A stretch of 64,000 nucleotides of DNA from Streptomyces capitiformicae (GTDB taxonomy: Bacteria > Actinomycetota > Actinomycetes > Streptomycetales > Streptomycetaceae): assembly GCF_002214185.1 (NCBI RefSeq), contig NZ_CP022161.1, positions 3,967,767-4,031,766 of the forward strand. Direction: 5' to 3'. How positions within the stretch are numbered: the first letter of the stretch is position 1; every line of letters starts with the position of its first letter. Positions 26,256 to 34,278 of this stretch are shown one piece after another. The position numbers and the translations under genes are program-made. Below the pieces are notes generated by a model that saw nothing but the letters and a program-made list of their open reading frames with translations, was not told the DNA's origin and ran no database searches.

Positions 26256-26714
26256 CTACGGGTTCTCCCAGGCCGCCGGTTCCGCCGCCAGCTCCTTCAC
26301 CGGGTCGGGCAGGGCGTCCGCCGCCAGGTCGGCGATCGTGACGCCCTCCAGGATGCGGCGGACGTTGGCGCGCAGGGCGATCCACAGGGGCAGCAGGGGT
26401 TCGGCGGAGCCGGTGTAGGTGAGGCCGGTGGGGCGTTCACCGCGTACGGACACGATGGGGCCGTCCACGGTACGGATCACATCCGCGACGGTGATCTCGG
26501 CGGGGGCGTGGGCGAGCTGGTACCCGCCGCTGCCGCCCCGTCGGCTGGTCACCAACCCGCCACGCCTCAGGTCGCCGAGGATCCCCTCCAGGAACTTGTG
26601 CGGGATCTCCTGCACGGTGGCGATGACCTCCGCCTTCACCGGCCCGCTCTCCTGCCGCACCGCCAGTTCCAGCACCGCCCGTACCGCGTAATCCGCCCGT
26701 GCAGAGATCCTCAT
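26256..26714 (-). CDS. Rrf2-family transcriptional regulator without cysteines
   Basis: 152-aa Rrf2 winged-helix regulator: MRISARADYAVRAVLELA, IPHKFLEGILGDLRRGGLV and RRGGSGGYQLA are family hallmarks. The protein contains no Cys at all, so it cannot hold an Fe-S cluster through Cys as IscR or NsrR do; it resembles the CymR type, which senses sulfur status through a partner. With a TauE exporter gene directly downstream, a sulfur or sulfite response is plausible. Confidence 0.9.
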   Translation of the reverse strand: MRISARADYAVRAVLELAVRQESGPVKAEVIATVQEIPHKFLEGILGDLRRGGLVTSRRGGSGGYQLAHAPAEITVADVIRTVDGPIVSVRGERPTGLTYTGSAEPLLPLWIALRANVRRILEGVTIADLAADALPDPVKELAAEPAAWENP

Positions 26715-26762
26715 GGGGCCATTGTCGCCTGATTCTCACCGCCGCCCGGCACCCGCGCCCCT

Positions 26763-28277
26763 TCAGCCGAGCCGGATCACGTTCCAGGACAGCGGTTCGA
26801 GGACAGCGGTCAGCTTCCCGTCCTGAAGGCTCGTGCCGTCGACCACCCGCGGCTTCACCCTCTCCGGCTCCGCCAACGTGTTCCGCGCGTCCGGGTCGGC
26901 GTCCGCCAACACGCTGTGCTCGACGACCCGGCTCAACTCCAGTCCGTTCAGGGACACTTCCAGCGGCAGCGCCGCGTCACGGCCCCGGTTCACCGCGAAC
27001 ACGGTCACCGACCCGTCGTCCGCCCGTACCGCCGTCGCGTGCAGCAGATCCGCCTCGCCGTACTTCTTCGTCTCGTACGTCGGCGAGTCGACACGTACGT
27101 CGAGGACCTGACCGCGGCCGTACCGGGAGGCCTGGGCGAAGGGGAAGAACGTCGTCTGGCGCCAGGCGGGGCCGCCCGGCTCGGTCATGACGGGGGCGAT
27201 GACGTTGACGAGTTGGGCGAGGCAGGCGACGGTGACGCGGTCGGCGTGCCGCAGCAGGGCGATGAGCAGGGAACCGAAGACGACCGCGTCCATGACGCTG
27301 TAGTTGTCCTCCAGCAGTCGGGGGGCTTCCGCCCAGTCCCTCGCGTCGGAGTCCTCGATCTCGTGCCACTTGGAGATGTACCAGATGTTCCACTCGTCGA
27401 AGGAGAGGTTGATCTTCTTCTTGGATTTGAGCTTCGCGCCCACGTGGTCGGCGGTGGCGACCACGTTCTCGATGAAGGACTCCATGTCGACGGCGGAGGC
27501 GAGGAAGGAGTCGACGTCGCCGTCCTCGGGCTGGTAGTAGGCGTGCAGGGAGATGTGGTCGACGAGGTCGTACGTCTCCTCCAGGACCGTCGCCTCCCAG
27601 GCTGCGAACGTCGGCATGGACTGGCTGGAGGAGCCGCAGGCGACGAGTTCGACGCTCGGGTCGATCTGGCGCATCGCGCGGGCCGTCTCGGCGGCGACAC
27701 GGCCGTACTCCGTCGCCGTCTTGTGGCCGGTCTGCCAGGGGCCGTCCATCTCGTTGCCGAGGCACCAGAGTTTGATGCCGAAGGGGTCCTTGTCGCCGTG
27801 CGCGACCCGGAGGTCCGACAGGGCCGTGCCGGCGGGGTGGTTGGCGTACTCCTGGAGTTCGAGGGCTTCGGCGACGCCGCGGGTGCCGAGGTTGAGGGCC
27901 ATCATGGGCTCGGCCTGGGGGCCGATCTTCTTCAGGAAGGCGATGTACTCGGAGAGGCCGAAGCGGTTGGTCTCGGTGGAGCGCCAGGCGAGGTCGAGGC
28001 GGCGGGGGCGGTCCTCGACGGGGCCGACGGAGTCCTCCCACTTGTAGCCGGAGACGAAGTTGCCACCGGGGTAGCGGATCGTGGTGACGCCGAGTTCGCG
28101 GACCAGGTCCAGGACGTCGGTACGCAGGCCCGCCTCGTCGGCCGTCGGGTGGTCCGGCTCGTAGATGCCGGTGTAGACGCAGCGGCCGAGGTGTTCGACG
28201 AAGGAGCCGAAGAGTCGAGGGTTGACCTCGCCGACCTTGAAAGCGGGGTCGAGGGTGAAGCGGGCGGTGCGGGTCAT
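26763..28277 (-). CDS. abfA: GH51 alpha-L-arabinofuranosidase
   Basis: 504-aa intracellular GH51 enzyme releasing terminal alpha-L-arabinofuranose from arabino-oligosaccharides. Landmarks: NPRLFGSFVEHLGRCVYTGI near the N-terminus, RYPGGNFVSGYKWEDS, acid/base Glu in WCLGNEMDGPWQ, nucleophile Glu in LSFDEWNIWY, and the C-terminal beta-domain. No signal peptide. ATG 28277 has only a weak Shine-Dalgarno, but the N-terminus matches the family. It supplies arabinose, a possible substrate for the importers at 3-17 kb. Confidence 0.95.
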   Translation of the reverse strand: MTRTARFTLDPAFKVGEVNPRLFGSFVEHLGRCVYTGIYEPDHPTADEAGLRTDVLDLVRELGVTTIRYPGGNFVSGYKWEDSVGPVEDRPRRLDLAWRSTETNRFGLSEYIAFLKKIGPQAEPMMALNLGTRGVAEALELQEYANHPAGTALSDLRVAHGDKDPFGIKLWCLGNEMDGPWQTGHKTATEYGRVAAETARAMRQIDPSVELVACGSSSQSMPTFAAWEATVLEETYDLVDHISLHAYYQPEDGDVDSFLASAVDMESFIENVVATADHVGAKLKSKKKINLSFDEWNIWYISKWHEIEDSDARDWAEAPRLLEDNYSVMDAVVFGSLLIALLRHADRVTVACLAQLVNVIAPVMTEPGGPAWRQTTFFPFAQASRYGRGQVLDVRVDSPTYETKKYGEADLLHATAVRADDGSVTVFAVNRGRDAALPLEVSLNGLELSRVVEHSVLADADPDARNTLAEPERVKPRVVDGTSLQDGKLTAVLEPLSWNVIRLG

Positions 28278-28435
28278 GGGGGGCCGGGCCCTTCGGGTCG
28301 GGGTGGGGTGTGTGGTGTGCGGTGCGGGGCGGGGCGTTCGCTGTTCGGTATTCCGGATGTTGATCGTTGAGGCGAACGGGACGTTATGGTCGGAGGCGGG
28401 GGGAGTCAATGGGGCCGTGCCACTCAGCGTCTGCC

Positions 28436-28495
28436 GGGTGCGCAGGTCGGGCGGGTGCGCCGGTCGGGCGGGTGCGCAGGTCGGGCGGGTGCGGG
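28436..28495. repeat. 17-bp tandem repeat
   Basis: Three units of GGGTGCGCAGGTCGGGC (28436-28452, 28453-28469, 28470-28486) plus a partial fourth, one base differing in the middle unit. It lies in the 372-bp gap upstream of abfA, which otherwise contains only the interspersed repeat at 28501. Confidence 0.85.
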
Positions 28496-28500
28496 TCGTG

Positions 28501-28566
28501 TGTGGCTTGTCGCGCCCACGCGGCGTCAGCCGCATGTCGATACAGCCCCGCGCCCCTCTAAGGGGC
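28501..28566. repeat. interspersed intergenic repeat, copy 1
   Basis: A block that begins with GTGGCTTGTCGCGCCCACG (28502-28520) and ends ACAGCCCCGCGC plus a small AGCCCC/GGGGCT dyad. A second copy at 44122-44171 is identical over the first 23 bp and the ACAGCCCCGCGC segment. It resembles the small repeats scattered between Streptomyces genes. Confidence 0.8.
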
Positions 28567-28649
28567 TGATGCCCAGCCATCGTTCGACGGCACCCTACAA
28601 TCGCCGGGACCCCATGGTGTCGGCGGCGTCGGGAACGTAAGGTCGGGCC

Positions 28650-29210
28650 GTGTTCGCGTTTTGGCCCTCCCGGTCCCGCGCCGAGATGCGGAAGTTGACC
28701 GCCGCTCTCACCAGAGCGGTGCGGGCGCGGCTCGACGCGCCCGTCGACGTGCGGGAGTTGGGCGCCGCGCTGTGTGCCGAGATGAGTGCTCGGCGTGGGG
28801 GGCGGCCGGTGGAGTTGCGGTTCGAGCGGTTTCCGGACGAGTTCGAGGTGACGGGGCTGTGGATGGAGTTCCCGGACTTCGACCTGGTGATCGTCGAGGA
28901 GCGCGCGGAGGCCGTGCAGCAACTGGTCATCCTGGGGCATGAGTTGTGGCACATGCACGCCGGGCACTGTCATCTCGCGCCCATCGTTCTCTCCCCCGAG
29001 CTGTCGGCCGCCCTGGAGCGGGGCGGCACCCCCATCGCCGCCCGCAACGGCTCGCACGCGTCGGACGAGCGGGAGGCCGAGGACTTCGGGCACCGGCTCG
29101 CCACCGCCTTCCGGTCCTGTGTGGACACCGGGCAGGGGGGAGATCATCCCGCCGACCCCGTGGGGCAGGCCATCCAGGCGTCCTTGGGCTATCGCAAGCC
29201 CCGTGGATGA
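28650..29210 (+). CDS. ImmA/IrrE-like HExxH metallopeptidase
   Basis: 186 aa. The zinc-binding motif HELWHMHAGH (about 97-106) sits after LVIVEERAEAVQQLVILG, as in ImmA/IrrE-type peptidases; a second acidic stretch SDEREAEDFGHRLA supplies the expected downstream Glu ligand. Such proteins cleave or regulate repressor partners, but no HTH partner is adjacent. GTG 28650 follows AAGG; ATG 28686 is an alternative. Its stop overlaps the next gene's start (ATGA), beginning a coupled three-gene operon. Confidence 0.85.
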   Translation: MFAFWPSRSRAEMRKLTAALTRAVRARLDAPVDVRELGAALCAEMSARRGGRPVELRFERFPDEFEVTGLWMEFPDFDLVIVEERAEAVQQLVILGHELWHMHAGHCHLAPIVLSPELSAALERGGTPIAARNGSHASDEREAEDFGHRLATAFRSCVDTGQGGDHPADPVGQAIQASLGYRKPRG

Positions 29211-30538
29211 GGACGGGCATGAGGACGGCCATGAGTCCTGCCGACTTCTTCGGCGAGCTGTACATCTCGTTCTGGATCCCCACAGCCGTACTGACCGCCG
29301 CCCTGGTGATCAAGCTGCCCAGCATCGTGAAGCTGTGGAAGGACTCGCTGCTGCGCGCGGTCGGCGGACTGCTGCTGCTCTCCTCCTGTGTGTTCGTGTT
29401 CGCGGTGCCCTCGATCATCGCGTGGACCAACCGTGTCGTCGGCGTGCCGAACATCGCCGCGCCCTGGGTGTACTCCCTCATCACCGCGTTCTGCGCGTCC
29501 TGTCTGCTGCTGATCGTCGCCTGGCGCAACGGCCCGGCCGACCGATCGGCGACGACACGTCGCGCCCGGCGCTGGGTCGTCGCCGGGTACGGTTCGGTGA
29601 TCGTCCTCCTGTGGGTGCTGTTCGCGCTGGCGGACGTCCCCCGGGAGCGGCTGCGCGACCTCGACACGTACTACGCCACCACGCCCTTCATGCGCGAGGA
29701 GATCCTGCTCTATCTCGTCGCGCACACGGTGGCCTGCGTGATCACCTTCCGGCTGATCCGCAACTGGGTCCGTACGGACGGCCTGGACCTGTGGCTGCGC
29801 GGCGGCCTGAAGGCGCTGGGCGCCGGTTACGCGCTCAACCTGGTGTTCGACGCCTTGAAGCTCACGGCGGTGGTCGCCCGCTGGACGGGGCACGACCTGG
29901 ACTGGCTGAGCACCCATCTGGCGCCGCCGGTCGTCGCCATCGCGGGCATCTTCATCGCGGTCGGGTTCATCCTGCCGCACGGCGGACAGTATCTGCACGA
30001 CCGCTGGCAGGTGCGGAGGAGCCACCGGCGACTGCGGCCCCTGTATCTGCTGACCAGGACCGTCAACGGCTCCGGTGTCCCCTTCACGCTGCGTGCCACG
30101 CCGGAGCTGCGCCTCACCCGCCGCGAGACCTTCATCCGCGACGCCCTGCTCCAACTGGCCCGCCACCTCGACGAGGACCTGCGCCGACGCGCGTACGACG
30201 CGGCCCTCGGCCTCGGTCACGAGCCCGGCCGGGCGAAGGCCCTCGCCGCCGCCGTGACCATCCGGGACGCCATCGCCGCGCGCGAGGTCTCGCCCCAGGG
30301 GGCCGGCTCGCACGTCACCGGCAGCCACGTCGCCGGGAGGCACGTCGCCGGGAGGCACGTCGCCGGGAGGCACGTCGCCGGGAGGCACGTCGCCGGAACG
30401 CATGTCGTCAGCCCCGCCGACCTGCTCCAGGACATCGAGACCGTCTCCCAAGTGCTTCGCCAGACCGCCGAGATCGAGGCGGTGCGCACCCTCGCGGCCG
30501 CCTCCGCAGCAGAGAGCAGCGTGCCCGTACATGAATGA
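29207..30538 (+). CDS. MAB_1171c-type multipass membrane protein (putative transporter)
   Basis: 443 aa. Seven or so hydrophobic segments fill residues 15-270, followed by a cytosolic domain (about 280-443). The fold matches the actinobacterial MAB_1171c/DUF6545 group often called putative transporter, with no experimental function known to me. Near residue 370-400 a 15-bp tandem repeat encodes HVAGR units. It overlaps the peptidase gene by 4 bases and the oxidoreductase gene by 8, so the three proteins are probably made together. Confidence 0.85.
   Translation: MRTGMRTAMSPADFFGELYISFWIPTAVLTAALVIKLPSIVKLWKDSLLRAVGGLLLLSSCVFVFAVPSIIAWTNRVVGVPNIAAPWVYSLITAFCASCLLLIVAWRNGPADRSATTRRARRWVVAGYGSVIVLLWVLFALADVPRERLRDLDTYYATTPFMREEILLYLVAHTVACVITFRLIRNWVRTDGLDLWLRGGLKALGAGYALNLVFDALKLTAVVARWTGHDLDWLSTHLAPPVVAIAGIFIAVGFILPHGGQYLHDRWQVRRSHRRLRPLYLLTRTVNGSGVPFTLRATPELRLTRRETFIRDALLQLARHLDEDLRRRAYDAALGLGHEPGRAKALAAAVTIRDAIAAREVSPQGAGSHVTGSHVAGRHVAGRHVAGRHVAGRHVAGTHVVSPADLLQDIETVSQVLRQTAEIEAVRTLAAASAAESSVPVHE
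30311..30400 (+). repeat. 15-bp in-frame tandem repeat (HVAGR)
   Basis: Six units of CACGTCGCCGGGAGG inside the MAB_1171c-type gene; four central copies are identical. Each adds His-Val-Ala-Gly-Arg to the cytosolic domain, so copy-number change would keep the frame. Confidence 0.9.
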
Positions 30539-31949
30539 ACGCCCCGCATCCGACCGGGCCGACCAGCCGCTTCGCTCCGCCGTCGTGCTCGGCGGCTCGC
30601 ACGCCGGGATGCTGGCCGCCCGCGCGCTGGCCGGGTTCGTGGACAAGGTCACCGTCGTCGAGCGGGACGCGCTGCCCGACGGGCCGGGGCCGCGCCGGAA
30701 CCTGCCGCAGGCCCGCCATGCCCACATGCTGTGGTCCGGCGGGGTGAGGGCGCTGGAGGACCTCGTGCCGGGCGCCGCCGAGCGGCTGTCGGCGGCGGGG
30801 GCGCACCGGCAGGCGGTCACCACCGACATGGTGATCCTGTCGCCGCAGGGCTGGTTCCGGCGCTGGCCCGTGTCCCATCGCAACCTGCTGTGCAGCAGGG
30901 ACCTGCTGGACGCGACCGTCCGCGCGGCCGTCCTGGACGACGCCCGGGTCGAGCTGGTCGAGCGCACCGAGGTGCTCGGGCTCGTCGGCACCGGTGCCGC
31001 TGTCACCGGGGTGCGCGTCCGCCACGACGACGGCACCGAGCGCGTACTCGACGCCGGTCTCGTCGTCGACGCCACCGGCCGTTCCTCTCGTGCGCCCGGG
31101 TGGCTGGCGGCGCTCGGGCTGCCCGAACCGCGGCGGCGCGTGGTCGACTCCGGTCTCGCGTACGCCTCCCGCGTCTACCGCGCCCCCGAAGGGGCCCGGC
31201 GGGGCTACCCCGTCGTCAGTGTGACGGCCGACACCCGGCAGGAGGGCCCCGGCCGGTCGGCGTTCCTCCTTCCGATCGAGGACGGGAAGTGGATCGTCAC
31301 CCTGTCCGGGACGCGGGGCGGCGAACCGTCCCCGCACAACGACGACTTCGTACGGTTCGCCCGCGAGGAGCTGCGGCACCCCGCCGTCGGTGAACTGCTC
31401 ACCCACGCCGAGCCGTTGGGCGATGTCGTGTTCACCCGCTCCACCGCCAACCGCCGTTACTTCTACGAGCGGATGCCGCGCTGGCCGGAGAACTTCACCG
31501 TCGTCGGGGACGCGCTCGCCGTGTACAACCCGGTCTACGGGCACGGTATGACGATCGCGGCCCAGAGTGCCGTGGTACTGAGGGAGGTGATCCGTCGCCG
31601 GGGGTGGGGCGCACCGGGTCTGGCCCGGCGGGTGCAGAAGGCGCTGGCCCGTCCGGTGGGTACGGCCTGGGATCTCGCCACCGGCCAGGACGTGTTCTAC
31701 GAGGGCGCCACGGAGAGCGGCCCCACCCTACGGGACAGGGTGGTGGCCGCGTACGTCAACCGTGTGCTCCTCACCGCCACCGGCAACGGCCGTATCGCCC
31801 GCCGACTGACCGATGTGACCTCACTGGAGCGCGGCCCGGAGGTGCTCCTCACCCCCGGCGTGCTCCTGGCCGCCGCGTTCGGCCCCCTCAAGCCACCGCT
31901 CGAGGGGGCGCCGCTCACGGCGGAGGAACGCAAGGCGGCCGGTCTGTGA
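30531..31949 (+). CDS. FAD-dependent oxidoreductase / monooxygenase-like
   Basis: 472-aa flavoprotein of the PHBH/geranylgeranyl-reductase-like group. N-terminal dinucleotide motif VVLGGSHAGMLAARAL (GxxxAG variant), then PQARHAHMLWSGG, the middle VVDATGRSSR and the late FAD motif TVVGDALAVYNPVYGHGM. ATG 30531 overlaps the end of the membrane-protein gene by 8 bases. It may oxidise a small lipid or polyketide-like metabolite; the coupling with a peptidase and a membrane protein suggests one pathway or signalling unit. Confidence 0.88.
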   Translation: MNERPASDRADQPLRSAVVLGGSHAGMLAARALAGFVDKVTVVERDALPDGPGPRRNLPQARHAHMLWSGGVRALEDLVPGAAERLSAAGAHRQAVTTDMVILSPQGWFRRWPVSHRNLLCSRDLLDATVRAAVLDDARVELVERTEVLGLVGTGAAVTGVRVRHDDGTERVLDAGLVVDATGRSSRAPGWLAALGLPEPRRRVVDSGLAYASRVYRAPEGARRGYPVVSVTADTRQEGPGRSAFLLPIEDGKWIVTLSGTRGGEPSPHNDDFVRFAREELRHPAVGELLTHAEPLGDVVFTRSTANRRYFYERMPRWPENFTVVGDALAVYNPVYGHGMTIAAQSAVVLREVIRRRGWGAPGLARRVQKALARPVGTAWDLATGQDVFYEGATESGPTLRDRVVAAYVNRVLLTATGNGRIARRLTDVTSLERGPEVLLTPGVLLAAAFGPLKPPLEGAPLTAEERKAAGL

Positions 31950-31980
31950 CGAAGGCGGCCGGACTTGTGACCCCGGAGGC

Positions 31981-32829
31981 TCAGCCGGCGAACGCGGGCT
32001 GGGCCAGTCCCTTCCCCGCGCCCGGGACCACCAGCAGCGAGCCCGACAGCGGGTGCGGGGTCTCGGTGCCGATGCGGGCCGTGGTGATGTACAGGTCGGT
32101 CAGGTCGGCGCCGCCGAAGGCGCAGGCCGTGGGGCGGGGGGTCGGGAGGGTGATCACCCGGTCCAGTTCGCCGGATGGGGTGTAGCGGCGGACGGCGCCG
32201 CCCTCCCACAGGGCGACCCAGACGCAGCCCTCGGCGTCGACGGTGAGGCCGTCGGGGAAGCCCCCGCCCTCCTCGATCGTCATGAACGGGCGCCGGTTGA
32301 CGGGCAGTTGACCGGTCTCGTAGTCGAAGACGTCGATCCGGCGGGTCGGCGAGTCGATGTAGTACATCAGCCGTCCGTCGGGGCTCCAGCCGGTGCCGTT
32401 GCTGACGGCGACGTCGTCGAGGACGGTCCGGTCGAGGCCGTCGGCGGTGAAGCGGGCGAGCGTGCCGCCGCCCGGGGCCTCGTCGTAGCGCATGGTGCCG
32501 GCGAAGAGGGAGCCGTCGGGGGCGACGGCGGCGTCGTTGGCGCGGCGGCCGGGGACCGGCTCGTGGTGCAGCCAGCGGAAGCCGCCGTCGGTGTCGCGCA
32601 GCCCGACACCGTCCCGGAGGTTGAGGACGAGGCCGCCGCCGGCGCGGGGCTTGGCGGCGCCGACGTGCTGCTCGGTGACGAGGACCGTGCGGCGGCCGGA
32701 GGCCGGGTCGTAGGTGTGGACCCGGGAGCCGAGGATGTCGATCCAGATCAGCCGCTGGGCTTCGGCGTCCCAGGTGGGGCCCTCACCGAGGGTGGCCTCC
32801 GCCCGTACCGCTACTTCGTATGTGCTCAT
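31981..32829 (-). CDS. SMP-30/gluconolactonase-family lactonase
   Basis: 282-aa six-bladed beta-propeller of the SMP-30/LRE family. Metal-ligand regions typical of the family are visible: LGEGPTWD (Glu ligand), VSNGTGWSPDGRLMYYIDS (Asn and Asp) and GFPDGLTVDAEGCVWVA. It probably opens a sugar lactone to the aldonate with a divalent metal. Its ATG overlaps the stop of the IclR gene by 4 bases, so the two are one operon. It supplies the lactonase step missing beside the dehydrogenase and dehydratase at 9.5-11.7 kb; the shared operator supports this. Confidence 0.9.
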   Translation of the reverse strand: MSTYEVAVRAEATLGEGPTWDAEAQRLIWIDILGSRVHTYDPASGRRTVLVTEQHVGAAKPRAGGGLVLNLRDGVGLRDTDGGFRWLHHEPVPGRRANDAAVAPDGSLFAGTMRYDEAPGGGTLARFTADGLDRTVLDDVAVSNGTGWSPDGRLMYYIDSPTRRIDVFDYETGQLPVNRRPFMTIEEGGGFPDGLTVDAEGCVWVALWEGGAVRRYTPSGELDRVITLPTPRPTACAFGGADLTDLYITTARIGTETPHPLSGSLLVVPGAGKGLAQPAFAG

Positions 32830-33599
32830 GCCACGCTCCGGTGTCCGAGGCGCTCGGAGAGTTCCGCGGCGCCCTTGGCGGCGAGCTGCTCCAGCTCGAT
32901 ACGGCGCTCGTCGCTCCAGCGGATCATGGGGACGGAGATCGACAGCGCGGCGACGACCTTGCCCGCGCGGTCGCGGACCGGGGCGGCGACGCAGGAGACG
33001 TCCGGGTTGGACTCGCGGTTCTCCACGGCGAGACCTCGCTCACGGATCCGCGCCAGGGCCTCGCGCAGGGCGGCCGGGTCGGTGATGCTGTTGGGCGTCA
33101 TGGCGACCAGGTCGGCGTCGTCCGGGATACGGGCGCTCAGCTCGGCCTCGGAAAGGGAGGCGAGGAGCATCTTGCCCACGGAGGTGCAGTGCGCCGGGAG
33201 GCGACGGCCGGCGGCGGAGACCATGCGGACCGCGTGCGTGGAGTCGACCTTGGCGATGTAGATGACGTCCGTGTACTCCAGGATCGCCACGTGCACGGTC
33301 TCGTCGCAGGTCTCGGCGACGGACCGGGCGACCTGCAGGCCCTCGGCGGCGAGGTCGAGCTGCTCGGCGTACCGGCTGCCGAGCTGGTACGGCCGCACTC
33401 CGAGGCGGTAGCGGCCCGGCTGGCCCTGCACCGCGACGATGTATCCGCGGGCGGCCAGCGTGGTGACCAGCTCGTGCACCGTGGTGCGGGGCAGCTGGAG
33501 CTTGCGCACGATGTCAGGGGCGGACAGTGTGCCGTCCCCGTCGAGGAAGAGCTCCAATATGTCGAGCGCCCGGGTCACGGCAGGTACTAGGCGTCCCAC
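32826..33599 (-). CDS. IclR-family transcriptional regulator
   Basis: 257 aa. The N-terminal winged helix has VTRALDILELF and PDIVRKLQLPRTTVHELVTTL; the C-terminal effector domain shows AHCTSVGKMLLASL, DVSCVAAPVRDRAGKVVAALSIS, as usual. GTG 33599 is chosen because GGGAGGGAGCC lies just upstream; an in-frame start at 33647 would place the coding sequence over the operators at 33634-33668. It is the likely regulator of the GTTCGAAATATCGAAC sites in this window, with autoregulation. Confidence 0.93.
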   Translation of the reverse strand: MGRLVPAVTRALDILELFLDGDGTLSAPDIVRKLQLPRTTVHELVTTLAARGYIVAVQGQPGRYRLGVRPYQLGSRYAEQLDLAAEGLQVARSVAETCDETVHVAILEYTDVIYIAKVDSTHAVRMVSAAGRRLPAHCTSVGKMLLASLSEAELSARIPDDADLVAMTPNSITDPAALREALARIRERGLAVENRESNPDVSCVAAPVRDRAGKVVAALSISVPMIRWSDERRIELEQLAAKGAAELSERLGHRSVA

Positions 33600-33633
33600 G
33601 GTCGGCTCCCTCCCTTGTGTCTGTGGTGACTGT

Positions 33634-33668
33634 GTTCGATATTTCAACGGTCGATCGGCATAACGAAC
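33634..33668. promoter_or_regulatory. IclR operators upstream of the iclR-lactonase operon
   Basis: GTTCGATATTTCAAC (33634-33648) is a full dyad of the shared type, and ATAACGAAC (33660-33668) is a half-site 20 bp further upstream. Position before iclR implies autoregulation. Confidence 0.65.
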
Positions 33669-33779
33669 ACAGGCTAGTCATATTGCCTGTCACCGGGCAA
33701 TGGGCGAGTAACGGTGAGGTGGTGGGGTCAGGTGACGGGGTCTGCGGCTGGGCGTTGCGTCAGAGGACGACTTTGAGCG

Positions 33780-34155
33780 TTTGGTGTAGGCGCTGGGGGA
33801 GTTTTCCAGGCGGCGCGGGACTCGCCCAGCGGAAGAACCGCGTCAGGCCGTTTCCCCGGCCCGTGGAGCCTGTCGATCGCGTGGGTGATGGCATCGGTCC
33901 AGGGCCATCGGGCGGTGAAGCGGAGCCAGTGGCGGCGCCCGGTGTTCACGAGCTGGGCGGCGGCGGAGAACAGGCGCAGGCGGAGCTTCTGAGGTCGAGC
34001 GCGAGGGAAACGATCTCCAGCAGGACCTTGCCCGGGTCGTACACCGTCCGCGGCTTGCGCCACGGCGCCCGGCGCCGCCGATATCGCGGTGTCCAGGCCC
34101 ACCTTGCGGACCGTCTCGACCAACAGCACCGCCCCGGCCTGCAAGACCACCCCAC
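33780..34155 (-). pseudogene. gutted IS1380-family transposase
   Basis: Fragments of one transposase are found in two frames. The N-terminal part reads LQAGAVLLVETVRKVGLDTA then, after a frameshift near 34085, APWRKPRTVYDPGKVLLEI. This is joined directly to the C-terminal part PQKLRLRLFSAAAQLVNTG and WPWTDAITHAIDRL. Intact IS1380-type transposases have some 350 residues between these parts, including the DDE catalytic core, so the copy is dead. It lies between iclR and the nuclease-chitinase gene. The family assignment is from recognised motifs, not a search. Confidence 0.75.
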
Positions 34156-34158
34156 CTG

Positions 34159-34230
34159 GAGAGTGCTTCTTTCCGTGCAGTCAACAGGACCCTAGACAAG
34201 TCCCATCGTTGCAGGTCAGAAGCACTCTCC
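34159..34230. repeat. 13-bp inverted repeat at the IS1380 remnant end
   Basis: GGAGAGTGCTTCT (34159-34171) is inverted as AGAAGCACTCTCC (34218-34230), enclosing 46 bp upstream of the dead transposase. It is probably the preserved promoter-proximal end of the element, near its terminal repeat. No second end was found. Confidence 0.6.
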
Positions 34231-34278
34231 GGTTATTTGATCAAGACGTGGAGTGTCAGGCTGGGTGGCTGAGAACGG

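Noticed and set aside
33600..33647. Longer IclR protein starting at 33647
   Set aside because: It would bury the operator pair in coding sequence and lacks a Shine-Dalgarno, while GTG 33599 has one.
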